45,166 bases of DNA, taken from positions 1 to 45,166 of the forward strand of contig JAJFTD010000044.1 of assembly GCA_021373255.1 (NCBI GenBank), written 5' to 3'. The notes under the pieces were generated by a model that saw only the letters and a program-made list of their open reading frames with translations, was not told the DNA's origin and made no database searches. Shown here piece by piece: positions 1-8,037 of the stretch. Made by a program: the position numbers and the translations under genes. Source of the DNA: a bacterium. Its GTDB lineage: Bacteria; Armatimonadota; UBA5829. Position 1 is the first letter of the stretch, and every line of letters starts with the position of its first letter.

Positions 1-854
1 TCCTGGATGCGCGGTATGTGGATATCACCATAGTGGTAAGAGCACAGGAACTCGCCGAATGTATCGTAGTGCGGCGGGTTGTCCACACCCTTGTCGTAGA
101 TCTGAATCTTTGCAAGCGGGTCGAGATCATCGTATACCAGCATCTGCTTGGTACCAACAACGCTCACCGTGCGGACCTTGCGGGGATCAACCCAGCTCAC
201 GTGAATCACCGCGCTGGCATTATTGCCGCAGCCAAGCGTCACAAACGCAGCGTCCTCAACTTTCGGATGCAAGAGTTTCATTCCAACCGTGCGCACACTC
301 TTCGGCACCAAACCTGTAGCGTAGAGTATTACAGATAAATCATGCGGCGCCAGGTCCCACACCACATTGATATCACGTTGGAATATACCGAGGTTAAGGC
401 GAGAGCAGTGGACATAGAGAACGTCTCCAAGTATACCGCTCTCGATGATCTCCTTTATCTTGTTGACACCGGCTGTATACTCGAATGTATGATCAACCAT
501 GAGCACGCGGCCGTTCTTTTTAGCCAGATCGACGAGTTCTTCAGCCTGCTCCACACTTGCCGTAAGCGGTTTTTCGATCAGCACATGCTTACCGGCAGCC
601 AATGCTTTCTTAGCCAGCGGATAGTGCGCGGATACGTGCGTGCAAACCGCAACTGCATTAATGGTGGGATCATTGATCACGTCATCATAGTTGCTGGTGG
701 TCTGAAGACTCGGATAGAGCCGACCCATATGAGCCAGACGCTTCTCGTCCAGATCGCAGCATACCGACATCTCACACGACGGTATCTGATTGAAGTTCCT
801 AATGATGTTGGGACCCCAATAGCCCGCCCCAACTACAGCGACTTTATTAGCCAT
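1..854 (-). CDS. Gfo/Idh/MocA-family oxidoreductase, WlbA/WbpB-like (partial, C-terminus cut by window edge)
   Basis: An open minus-strand frame runs from an ATG at 854 off the left edge (284 codons seen). It begins MANKVAVVGAGYWGPNIIRN, a Rossmann NAD(P)-binding motif (GAGYWG, residues 9-14). The family's EKP motif follows at about 94-96 and a W-D-L-A-P-H-D stretch later. An AGGGGG Shine-Dalgarno lies 7 bases upstream. Known for the family: these enzymes oxidise C3 of UDP-GlcNAc or UDP-GlcNAcA. Because an aminotransferase and a hexapeptide acyltransferase precede it in the same operon, I infer the WlbA/WbpB step (C3 oxidation) in making a 3-acetamido sugar. It is separated from the upstream gene by about 97 bases holding an inverted heptad repeat. 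The family call is firm; the substrate is inference. Confidence 0.85.
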   Translation of the reverse strand, partial: MANKVAVVGAGYWGPNIIRNFNQIPSCEMSVCCDLDEKRLAHMGRLYPSLQTTSNYDDVINDPTINAVAVCTHVSAHYPLAKKALAAGKHVLIEKPLTASVEQAEELVDLAKKNGRVLMVDHTFEYTAGVNKIKEIIESGILGDVLYVHCSRLNLGIFQRDINVVWDLAPHDLSVILYATGLVPKSVRTVGMKLLHPKVEDAAFVTLGCGNNASAVIHVSWVDPRKVRTVSVVGTKQMLVYDDLDPLAKIQIYDKGVDNPPHYDTFGEFLCSYHYGDIHIPRIQ

Positions 855-878
855 TACGCCCCCTGCCAAGGTAATGTA

Positions 879-950
879 GAATTAAGAGTTGAGAATGAAG
901 AATGCACACGGCATGTTCGACTCAACTCTTAATTCTTAACTCTCAATTAT
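879..950. repeat. Inverted heptad-repeat hairpin in an operon gap
   Basis: A perfect 15-base inverted repeat (GAATTAAGAGTTGAG at 879-893 against CTCAACTCTTAATTC at 921-935) surrounds a 27-base spacer. Each arm and its outer flank break into 7-base units of the type GAATTAA / GAGTTGA / GAATGAA. The element fills most of the gap between the sugar transferase and the oxidoreductase. It could act as an RNA hairpin or be a small gene-less mobile repeat. It lacks the GC-rich stem and T-run of an intrinsic terminator. Confidence 0.75.
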
Positions 951-951
951 T

Positions 952-1656
952 CTAGCATGCACCGCGACCGACTATGGCTTTGGTGATCGTGCGGAGCATT
1001 ATGCGGATGTCGAGTAACAACGATTGATGTTCGAGATACCAGATATCCATTTTAACGCTGTCATCGAATGTGACCCTGCTACGCCCGTGGACCTGCCACC
1101 AGCCGGTAATCCCTGGAAGCCCCTCAAGGCGGCGGCGGTGCCAGTCCTTATACATATCAACCTCATAAGGAATATGCGGCCTAGGTCCAACTACACTCAT
1201 ATCGCCCTTGAATACATTCAAGAGCTGTGGTAGTTCGTCCAGACTTGTGCGCCGCAGGAACCTGCCGATCGCAGTAACGCGATCATCACCGGTCATCTTA
1301 TACAGCTTCTTGCCTTTTTGATATTTACTGAGTTCTTCTTCTTTACCTTCTATGAAGAACTTCATATACTGACGGTGCTTGGTGTCGTCACAATCCACGC
1401 GCATGCTTCTGAATTTGTAGAATGTGAACGCCTTTCCGTCCTTACCGATCCTTTTCTGCCTAAACAGCACCGGGCCAGGGCTGGAAAGTCTTATCAGAAT
1501 AGCAATCGCCGCAGCCAAAGGCGCGCCAATAATCAAGCCAATAGAGACGGCTATCAAATCCAAGCCTCTCTTCAGCCTGTATTGTCTGATCGGCTGCTGC
1601 ACGACGTGTATCTGTTTCACCTTTTCGCTTCCGGCAGCACCCTCCACCGTTGCCAT
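952..1656 (-). CDS. Undecaprenyl-phosphate sugar phosphotransferase (WcaJ/PglC-type)
   Basis: A 234-residue membrane phosphoglycosyl transferase that would start polysaccharide repeat units by moving a sugar-1-phosphate from a UDP-sugar to undecaprenyl phosphate. Visible family signatures in order: an N-terminal hydrophobic segment (about 31-53), [42 protein letters not shown] and [12 protein letters not shown]. It has only the catalytic domain, without the large N-terminal membrane/CoA-binding-like region of full WcaJ. The frame is open to 1767, but I chose the ATG at 1656: the extra 37 residues look non-coding, and AGAGAGGT lies about 8 bases upstream of this ATG. It sits in the same operon as the aminotransferase and acyltransferase. 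Confidence 0.9.
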   Translation of the reverse strand: MATVEGAAGSEKVKQIHVVQQPIRQYRLKRGLDLIAVSIGLIIGAPLAAAIAILIRLSSPGPVLFRQKRIGKDGKAFTFYKFRSMRVDCDDTKHRQYMKFFIEGKEEELSKYQKGKKLYKMTGDDRVTAIGRFLRRTSLDELPQLLNVFKGDMSVVGPRPHIPYEVDMYKDWHRRRLEGLPGITGWWQVHGRSRVTFDDSVKMDIWYLEHQSLLLDIRIMLRTITKAIVGRGAC

Positions 1657-1670
1657 GAAAACGTTACCTC

Positions 1671-1697
1671 TCTCCAATTCCTCACTTCCAATTATCC
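1671..1697. repeat. Short GGAATTG-type periodic repeat
   Basis: Read on the minus strand, units of 7-8 bases (GGATAATT, GGAAGTGA, GGAATTG, GAGAGAG) stand just before the sugar-transferase ATG and merge into its Shine-Dalgarno. The units share a central TT with the heptads at 879-950 and around 39.1 kb. It is only about four units long, so a chance purine-rich stretch is possible. Confidence 0.35.
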
Positions 1698-1717
1698 ACC
1701 CGCTCTTAACGGCGGGT
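1698..1717 (-). terminator. Possible weak terminator/attenuator hairpin after the aminotransferase
   Basis: ACCCGC (1698-1703) pairs with GCGGGT (1712-1717) around an 8-base loop. A second small hairpin (GTTCGG/CCGAAC on the minus strand) lies just before it. There is no T-run, so partial attenuation or mRNA processing between the two genes is as likely as termination. Confidence 0.4.
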
Positions 1718-1770
1718 TCGGGTAGTGGTTCCGAACATAAAAACTCTGTCCGGTGAGGCAAAATCAAATG

Positions 1771-2877
1771 TTATACGTTCTGAACGACATCCTTAATGAT
1801 CCCAGCAGCCTCACTTACCTGCTCAGAGGTCAGTTCAGGGAACATCGGGATTGAAATAATCTGTTTCGCATATTCCTCAGCTACCGGCATATCGCCTTCT
1901 TTGCCGCCAAGGAATGCATAAGCCGGCTGCAAGTGCAGGGGCAGTGGATAATGAATTCCACAACCACACCCCTTTTCCTTGAGCTCAGCCATTACCGCAT
2001 CTCTATTGTTGGTGCGGATTACATACACATAGTAGGAATGCTTTGCATAAGGCTTCTCGATCGGAAGCGTGAGCCCCTGGACATTCCCTAAAAGCTCTTG
2101 ATAATGCTGCGCATGAGCCCGCCTGGCTTCGACCCATTTGTCTAGATATTTGAGCTTAATACGCAGTATGGCAGCTTGGATGCCATCAAGCCTGGAGTTA
2201 TACCCGATAATCGCGTGCTCATACCATGTAGTGCGGCCATTATCCCGCAAAAGTTTGAGCGAATCCGCGACTTCATCGCTGTTCGTCAAAATCATGCCCG
2301 CATCGCCATAGGCACCAAGTGTCTTACTTGGATAAAAACTGAAACCAGCCGCATCCCCAATGGAACCGGCATGCTTGCCTCTATATAGGGTGCCATGAGC
2401 CTGAGCGCAGTCTTCGACCACTTTCAGTCCGTTGGCGCGAGCAATACCCATTATCGCATCCATATCGGCAGGATGACCATAAAGATGAACAGGCATAATG
2501 GCCCTGGTCTTCTCGGTTATAGCCGAACCAATCCTGGATGGGTCAATACAATAAGTCTCGGGATCGCAATCGACGAATACGGGAGTTGCTCCGGTGTGCG
2601 AAACTGCAGCAGCGGTGGCAATGAATGTGTTGGATGGAACAATAACTTCGTCCCCCTGGCCGATATTCAATGCTTTCAGAGCAAGGAATAGAGCTTCAGT
2701 TCCATTAGCCACCCCCACCCCGTGTTTTGCGCCGCAGTAGGAGGCGAATTCTTCCTCAAATTGCTTCATTTCGTCACTGAGGATGAAAGCAGTATTATCG
2801 CATACTTTCTTAATGGCTGCTTCAACTTCAGAGGCAATTGATCTGTGTTGAATCTTTAGATCGATAAGGGGAACCAT
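1771..2877 (-). CDS. DegT/DnrJ/EryC1-family sugar aminotransferase (WlbC/WbpE-like)
   Basis: A PLP-dependent aminotransferase of 368 residues, a normal family length. It opens MVPLIDLKIQH. The PLP-binding lysine is seen in SFYPSKTLGAYGDAG (about K185), with the ring-nitrogen aspartate in VVEDCAQAHG (about D156) and the NGTEALFLAL phosphate-binding loop near 59-68. The frame could extend to 2988, but that would overlap the acyltransferase by almost 100 bases; the ATG at 2877, with GAGG about 11 bases upstream, starts 14 bases after that gene stops. In this operon it would aminate the 3-keto UDP-sugar made by the oxidoreductase, feeding the acetyltransferase. Related enzymes act at C4 (FdtB, PglE types), so the position of amination is inferred from neighbours. 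Confidence 0.88.
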   Translation of the reverse strand: MVPLIDLKIQHRSIASEVEAAIKKVCDNTAFILSDEMKQFEEEFASYCGAKHGVGVANGTEALFLALKALNIGQGDEVIVPSNTFIATAAAVSHTGATPVFVDCDPETYCIDPSRIGSAITEKTRAIMPVHLYGHPADMDAIMGIARANGLKVVEDCAQAHGTLYRGKHAGSIGDAAGFSFYPSKTLGAYGDAGMILTNSDEVADSLKLLRDNGRTTWYEHAIIGYNSRLDGIQAAILRIKLKYLDKWVEARRAHAQHYQELLGNVQGLTLPIEKPYAKHSYYVYVIRTNNRDAVMAELKEKGCGCGIHYPLPLHLQPAYAFLGGKEGDMPVAEEYAKQIISIPMFPELTSEQVSEAAGIIKDVVQNV

Positions 2878-2891
2878 GGTTTTGTCTACCT

Positions 2892-3575
2892 CTAGTCTTC
2901 TTGGGGTACAGAGGAGCCATAATTGAGTATATCTTTGTACGGCCTGTCTGTCAACCCGGACTGGCATTTCAAATCTTGCACACTGCATATCACACGGCCA
3001 GGATTCCCTACAACAACAGAACCCGGCGGGACATCTTTTGTCACCACTGTACCAGAGCCTATAACCGAATGTGCACCAATACGAACGAACGGGAGAATGG
3101 TGACGTTAACTCCAATCTCGACTCCCTCTTCAATATGAGGACCACGCATGCACTTGTTGGAAAACTCGCAGCCAGGATGTATATCGTTTGCGATGGTAAC
3201 ACCCGGAGCCATAAACGCGTTGTCCTCAACGACGGTGAACTGCGCGATGTAGCAATTGCAGTGTATCTTCACGTTATTGCCGATCTTGCAGCCGTAGTCT
3301 ATGGTGGTGGAGTTCCAAACGTTGAAGTTGTCGCCGATCTCGTTCTCTTCTCTGATCGTAACGTTGTGGCCTGTGGCGAGTCCATTACCAATGGTGCTGC
3401 CCGCATAGATCACGGTACCAAACCTGATGCAGGCCTGACCTCCAATTCGTAGCGTAAAATCTTTGATCTTACGCCCGGTTTTGTAGCCTAACTTGACGCC
3501 CTCATCAATGACGGCATCTTTACCAATTATGATCTCCGGAACAATAATCGCCCCATCCTCACGTGCATCACTCAA
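2892..3575 (-). CDS. Left-handed beta-helix (hexapeptide) N-acetyltransferase, WlbB/WbpD-like
   Basis: A 227-residue hexapeptide-repeat protein: many [IV]-G-x4 turns (VIYAGSTIGNG, CKIGNNVKIHCNCYIAQ, VEIGVNVTILPFVRIGAHSVIGSGTVVTKDVPPGSVVVGNPGRVI) build the left-handed beta helix. The ending P-G-S-V-V-V-G-N-P-G-R-V is typical of acetyltransferases that modify nucleotide sugars. The start is a TTG, fixed by a perfect AGGAGG seven bases upstream. It is the first gene of a four-gene minus-strand operon with the aminotransferase 14 bases downstream, which supports acetylation of a 3-amino UDP-sugar. Acceptor is inference; fold is clear. Confidence 0.87.
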   Translation of the reverse strand: MSDAREDGAIIVPEIIIGKDAVIDEGVKLGYKTGRKIKDFTLRIGGQACIRFGTVIYAGSTIGNGLATGHNVTIREENEIGDNFNVWNSTTIDYGCKIGNNVKIHCNCYIAQFTVVEDNAFMAPGVTIANDIHPGCEFSNKCMRGPHIEEGVEIGVNVTILPFVRIGAHSVIGSGTVVTKDVPPGSVVVGNPGRVICSVQDLKCQSGLTDRPYKDILNYGSSVPQED

Positions 3576-3773
3576 TTATTATCCTCCTGGATAGTCTACA
3601 CTATCACAGCTCGATAAAACCGGCAGGCTCCATCACATCACTTCCTAACCGGTTTCGATTCAAGTATTTATACTCATCTATTATGGCAAATAGCTCCCGA
3701 TTTCGAGAGCTAAAACAGCTATTTTAGGTAGTGGCATTATTTGGCATGATAGTTAATCTTACTACGAAGACGA

Positions 3774-3826
3774 GTGTTGGGCGTGAGCTCACGCCAGACT
3801 GATATCACGTTATGGACGCCCAACAC
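3774..3826 (-). terminator. Hairpin terminator after the secreted glycoside-hydrolase-like gene
   Basis: GTGTTGGGCGT (3774-3784) and ACGCCCAACAC (3816-3826) form a perfect 11-base inverted repeat directly abutting the stop codon at 3827-3829. A second palindrome, GCGTGAGCTCACGC (3781-3794), overlaps its far arm. No T-run follows on the minus strand, so it may be a 3'-stabilising hairpin instead. The rest of the 3576-3826 gap shows nothing recognisable. Confidence 0.55.
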
Positions 3827-6028
3827 CTATTTTACTTTTACTTTGAACTTCTTAACACCGCTCCCAGCAGCCTGCAAACTGGCAATAGTCCAGTATACAC
3901 TATTCGTGGCACGATCATAATGCCCATCTGATGCCTCGGCGCTGCCGTTCACATAGTTCGTCTCATCAGGCACATTAGCCCGCACGACTACATTACGAGC
4001 TTCAGAGCCACTGCTGTTTGTGTATTCCACAGTAACATCAAGTATTTGACCAGGAAAGACGTTCTCAGTCGGAACTGTGATGGTAACATCGACACTACCA
4101 GCTCTTCGGAGAAGAATTCTGCCGGTCATTGCCTTTAATGTAATCTCAGTGCCACTAGATATGGGGTTGCCGGACTCATCAACAACATCCATATCAACAA
4201 CAAACTTCTTTTGGCTGTTGGCATTCCCATTGACAACAACAATTCCTCCAACGCCGCCATCAGATGTGGCCTTGTAGCGCCGGTAACGGAGATATTGGTC
4301 GCCATTATATGATTGATGCGCACCATCAGGATCACCAAGCCTTTTGGTGATAGAATAGTCGATATTTGGTTGTGATGCGTACGATGCTCCATCTTTTCCG
4401 ACCACGTCAATGCCAAACGCTGTATATTCATTCTGACACAAAAGGTAGCTTGCAAGAACGAATCTAGCCCATCCATCATTACCATATGCAGGGTGCTCTG
4501 CACTGTCTTTCTGACTTATAGAATAGTGAATGCGTTTTCGTTGATTTGCCGGAAGAGCACTGTTCCATTGCGCCACAATATTAGAATCATTAAGACATGC
4601 AAGCCAATATGAGCTGTTTGCACGGAATCCGTTCAATATAAACGAGTATTCGCGGAAAAGCACATCCGGTGTATTATCAGGAGTATTCGCGCTATAGCCA
4701 CCAGATTCTGTAAATTGGCTATTAGGTTTCCATGATGGGTCAAAATAGGCAAGAGGCGGATTGCCATTCCATGACAAATTACCATTAAGGTTTGCCTCTG
4801 CCAGATTAATAACAACTGTCAAACCAGCCGACTTCAACTTAGGAATAACATAATGAAGAAACTGCTGCACTTCATAAGGATCTCTTCGAATTCCATTGTG
4901 ATCAACGGTAAGAGAGCCACAATCATCAATCCACACACCATCTAACCCAAGATGCCGCACTTTCTCCAAGACAGTGGCAACCCATAATTCCTGATATGTA
5001 GTTGCTGTAATATGCGCATAAAATCTATCTTCAAAAGGGGCTGCATATATATAGCCATTCTTGTTAGGAGCCCCAGGTGCTGCGGAATAAAGCCAATCAG
5101 GGTGAGATTTACTGGCATCTGAAAATCGCATTGGACAAATAGACCATCGCGAGTTACGCGGAGTATCTGCAATCGTCGTTCCGCCCTGGTATAAGTACAA
5201 TCGCACATTGGGATTAATTTTTCGCAATGCAGCATAATAACAGTATGACCAAGCAGGCACTGAAATTTCATCGTAATTTGCAGATGTGGGTCTGAGCTTC
5301 TTCTCATTTTCCTGCCAGCTAATAAGTTGAGTTGCTATGTTTCTATTCTTAATAGCAGGAATTTCTTCCATCTCACAGGCAGTCTTGCTTGCACGAGTCA
5401 GATAGAGATGAGCACCAGACAAGAATACAGCAGGAACGTGAGGACCAAGATTGCCATTCGTGTAAAACTGGAAAAATACTACAATTTGACCTGCTCCTTG
5501 TGGCACTTTCATACTAACGGATTTAGAGCAATCAGACTCGGAGTATTCAATCTGCTTTGAAACCAAAGGAAAACCCACAGCAAAGATGTTAATTGACAAT
5601 GATGTGAAATAACTATCGTTCCAATCACGCATCCTGACACGATCTACAACAAAAGTAACTGTATCACCTGAGTGTGGCCGATACGAATCAGAATCGTCAA
5701 CTGCAACCGATGTAGCTAGAGATAAAGAACCTTCACCAGAAGTAATATTCCTAAGCGCGATATACTGATAGCCAGGTGCCTCAGTTAGGTTGCATATAAA
5801 ATTGTTTATGGTCAATCCATCTTGCAACCTGCGGCTCCAACCATTAGCAACTGTATCATTTGGAAGTGACGGTTCCCCATATTGATCACCACCAGCACGC
5901 ACAGTATATGTACTTGTTGTAAAATCGCCGATACCAATGATAAGATCCATTGGAACCGTGCTTGCATAAGAACGCCCGACGCACGCTAACAGACCCAACA
6001 ATAATAATAGATATCGTATATTCATCAT
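3827..6028 (-). CDS. Secreted putative glycoside hydrolase (GHL15-like TIM barrel) with C-terminal DUF11 domain
   Basis: A large exported protein of about 733 residues. The likely start is ATG 6028 or 6025 (M-M-N-I-R-Y-L), giving a clean signal peptide (YLLLLLGLLACVG) with a probable cut after S-Y-A. Residues of roughly 30-220 form a beta-rich, carbohydrate-binding-like region. The middle resembles hypothetical glycosyl hydrolase family 15: INPNVRLYLYQGG and a strand-4-like LGLDGVWIDDCGSL with an acidic D-D pair that could be catalytic. The last ~80 residues (VTVEYTNSSGSEARNVVVRANVP) match DUF11, a repeat common in surface proteins. Being encoded beside the sugar-activation operon suggests it trims or remodels the exopolysaccharide. 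Function and catalytic residues are inferred; a non-enzymatic surface protein is possible. Confidence 0.65.
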   Translation of the reverse strand: MMNIRYLLLLLGLLACVGRSYASTVPMDLIIGIGDFTTSTYTVRAGGDQYGEPSLPNDTVANGWSRRLQDGLTINNFICNLTEAPGYQYIALRNITSGEGSLSLATSVAVDDSDSYRPHSGDTVTFVVDRVRMRDWNDSYFTSLSINIFAVGFPLVSKQIEYSESDCSKSVSMKVPQGAGQIVVFFQFYTNGNLGPHVPAVFLSGAHLYLTRASKTACEMEEIPAIKNRNIATQLISWQENEKKLRPTSANYDEISVPAWSYCYYAALRKINPNVRLYLYQGGTTIADTPRNSRWSICPMRFSDASKSHPDWLYSAAPGAPNKNGYIYAAPFEDRFYAHITATTYQELWVATVLEKVRHLGLDGVWIDDCGSLTVDHNGIRRDPYEVQQFLHYVIPKLKSAGLTVVINLAEANLNGNLSWNGNPPLAYFDPSWKPNSQFTESGGYSANTPDNTPDVLFREYSFILNGFRANSSYWLACLNDSNIVAQWNSALPANQRKRIHYSISQKDSAEHPAYGNDGWARFVLASYLLCQNEYTAFGIDVVGKDGASYASQPNIDYSITKRLGDPDGAHQSYNGDQYLRYRRYKATSDGGVGGIVVVNGNANSQKKFVVDMDVVDESGNPISSGTEITLKAMTGRILLRRAGSVDVTITVPTENVFPGQILDVTVEYTNSSGSEARNVVVRANVPDETNYVNGSAEASDGHYDRATNSVYWTIASLQAAGSGVKKFKVKVK

Positions 6029-6132
6029 AAACGCCTGCTGATGTTGCAATTACCACAGATAGCAGTGACTACTTTTATAGCTACATATATAGCTAATCTA
6101 GAAGATTTACCAACATTGGTATCGCCTAAGGA

Positions 6133-7098
6133 TTACCAATAACACCCAGACTCCACAACCTGAAAGTTCTCAGGAACCTCGGATGATAGCGGTCTTACCC
6201 AGTGTTCATTATAAAGTTGCTGGAAGAAAGGTATATCATCCCAACGCTTGCCTTTAATCCCGAACAGTATTTGAACCGCCCCACCCAGGTGTAGGGCTTT
6301 TTTACCAAGCTGGGTCTTTATGAACGACCCCAACGGTAACCCATATGCACCTGCACCAATTATTGCAACGTCGAAGTCGATTTGGCTAGCTTCCTCGCAC
6401 ATCCGATCGAGAGCATCAAACCAACTGTTGAATAAAACTGGCTGTCCAGCGATAGACTGTACAGCTTTCAGTGTTTTTAACTCGAACTCAGGCAATATTC
6501 TGGGATCTCTAAACAGATATTCTCGCTTAGCATACTGCTTCTTTATACTTTCTTCAAACGGATGCACTACCAACACTTTCTTGCCGGCAAGAACTTCACT
6601 CCAGGGATTTTCGTGGGTATAAGGCTCTATCCCACGTAAATTGATGCGTATTGCGTCGGAAAGATAAGATGATATTCGGCTTTCACTCACAAGCCAGCTA
6701 CCCAACACATCGATATTTGGAGCAACATTCAACATCAGTTCCCCAAATCTCTCAAGAGAATCATCGTCTATAGGAAAAAAACCCGAACATTGATTCATAT
6801 TGCGCCGAATATCATCATCCCACCAAAACGGACCAGTCTTGCCAGTTACATAACGCACTGATTTAGGTAATAAACCACCCGGAGCCTGCATCTCAACATA
6901 ACAAAGTATCGCACTCATTTCTGTCGAACCAAATCGACCTACAAGACAAGGTTCAGACGAAGAAATGACAGCCTTAATGGCATCACTGTCTTCCTGCCGG
7001 GCTACAGAATGATCAGGTAACATAAAAGACTGCCTTTCTGATAGCCTCGCATACACACGCCTACTTAGGTTCAAAATATGAGTAATCACCTGATTCAT
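6133..7098 (-). CDS. Conserved polysaccharide-locus protein, possibly GT-D-like glycosyltransferase
   Basis: About 321 residues from the ATG at 7098 (GAGG five bases upstream, 13 bases after the previous stop). The frame is open to 7146 but would overlap that gene. I do not recognise a named family with certainty. Visible features: an N-terminal CLVGRFGSTEMSAI stretch, reminiscent of the V-R-x-G-D-G-E start of GT-D-fold enzymes, a KKVLVVHPFEESIKKQY segment, and a C-terminal DVAIIGAGAYGLPLGSFI ... LHLGGAVQILFGIKGKRWDD block of the kind I associate with surface-polysaccharide clusters. No signal peptide, so cytoplasmic. A glycosyltransferase role is a guess from motif flavour and location. Confidence 0.55.
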   Translation of the reverse strand: MNQVITHILNLSRRVYARLSERQSFMLPDHSVARQEDSDAIKAVISSSEPCLVGRFGSTEMSAILCYVEMQAPGGLLPKSVRYVTGKTGPFWWDDDIRRNMNQCSGFFPIDDDSLERFGELMLNVAPNIDVLGSWLVSESRISSYLSDAIRINLRGIEPYTHENPWSEVLAGKKVLVVHPFEESIKKQYAKREYLFRDPRILPEFELKTLKAVQSIAGQPVLFNSWFDALDRMCEEASQIDFDVAIIGAGAYGLPLGSFIKTQLGKKALHLGGAVQILFGIKGKRWDDIPFFQQLYNEHWVRPLSSEVPENFQVVESGCYW

Positions 7099-7111
7099 AA
7101 CAACCTCGAAC

Positions 7112-7942
7112 TTACAATTCTCGCAATCGGTCGAATAGTTCATCACATCGGTAGACCATTTTTTTGAGCCAAGGCCTTACGAAATTGCGCGGTCTTCGAG
7201 TGGTCTGGTCTGGCTTCGGAGGATTATAGAAACCACGTTTGATAAAATCAACCTCAATATTATGCTCCCCGAATAACTTTAGGACAGCGTCAGCGTTCCA
7301 TTTTCCTTTCACAATGCCGGTTCCAATGTATGGAAAGACCATTCTTCCGCTCGGATTGAACAAGTGCCTGTTCAGTGTCAGTATCGTATCATCTATATGG
7401 CGGGCACGTATTGAACCATCAATTTCAAATTGCCAGGGAGTTTGTTTGCGTCTAACGTGATTCAAAAAATCATTCTTTCTCCAAAGCCCTGCCTGCAATG
7501 ATAGCCGATACTTAGAGCGTCTATCTACTTCCCAGAGTAGTGGATTTTCAGATAAATTGAAAGGCCCGCTTCCACTAAAATGAGTTAGTCCAATGCATGC
7601 TGCGTTTCGCTTATGCATATAATTAGCAAACTCATTAATCGTACAACTATCGACAGGCGCATTTAGAAAGTAATCGTCCTGAAGATATAGGATAATATCG
7701 GTATCGATATCAGCAAGGCATTTAATCATACACTCGCCCCACGCCGAACGATTACCAACATATTGTGCTCCGGTCTTAGATGACCTAATACTCAACCCGC
7801 TGAAAGAAAAATCTTTTGTCTCGGTGTTGAGAATAATTGGTAGTTTGCAATCGGGCCAATATATAGAAAGCAACTTAAAAAATGGATACCAACAATCTTC
7901 AAACGAATCTGTAGAATTGACCAATATGGTATAGTCAGACAA
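7112..7942 (-). CDS. Putative glycosyltransferase (GT-A-like)
   Basis: A 276-residue cytoplasmic protein. A strand ending in TDIILYLQDDYFLNAP resembles the metal-binding acidic motif of GT-A glycosyltransferases. It also has a NRSAWGECMIKCLADI helix before that strand and aromatic-rich acceptor-side segments (FSGSGPFNLSENPLLWEV). The start is TTG at 7942 with AGGAG seven bases upstream. It is followed 13 bases later by the 6133-7098 gene, so the two are probably co-translated. I cannot name donor or acceptor. Confidence 0.6.
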   Translation of the reverse strand: MSDYTILVNSTDSFEDCWYPFFKLLSIYWPDCKLPIILNTETKDFSFSGLSIRSSKTGAQYVGNRSAWGECMIKCLADIDTDIILYLQDDYFLNAPVDSCTINEFANYMHKRNAACIGLTHFSGSGPFNLSENPLLWEVDRRSKYRLSLQAGLWRKNDFLNHVRRKQTPWQFEIDGSIRARHIDDTILTLNRHLFNPSGRMVFPYIGTGIVKGKWNADAVLKLFGEHNIEVDFIKRGFYNPPKPDQTTRRPRNFVRPWLKKMVYRCDELFDRLREL

Positions 7943-8037
7943 TCTCAGACTCCTATCTTAGCTGAGAACGAACTCAGCCACTAATTCTTAAATCGTCAGA
8001 TGATGGTCCTAGATTCCACCTCTAGCTCGGTAGTGAC

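Noticed and set aside
342-932. 196-residue plus-strand open frame
   Set aside because: It is antisense to the oxidoreductase, whose minus-strand frame has clear Rossmann and E-K-P motifs; the plus-strand translation resembles nothing.
879-950. Intrinsic terminator inside the wlb-like operon
   Set aside because: The stem is AT-rich and lacks a following T-run; the period-7 structure is better explained as a repeat element.
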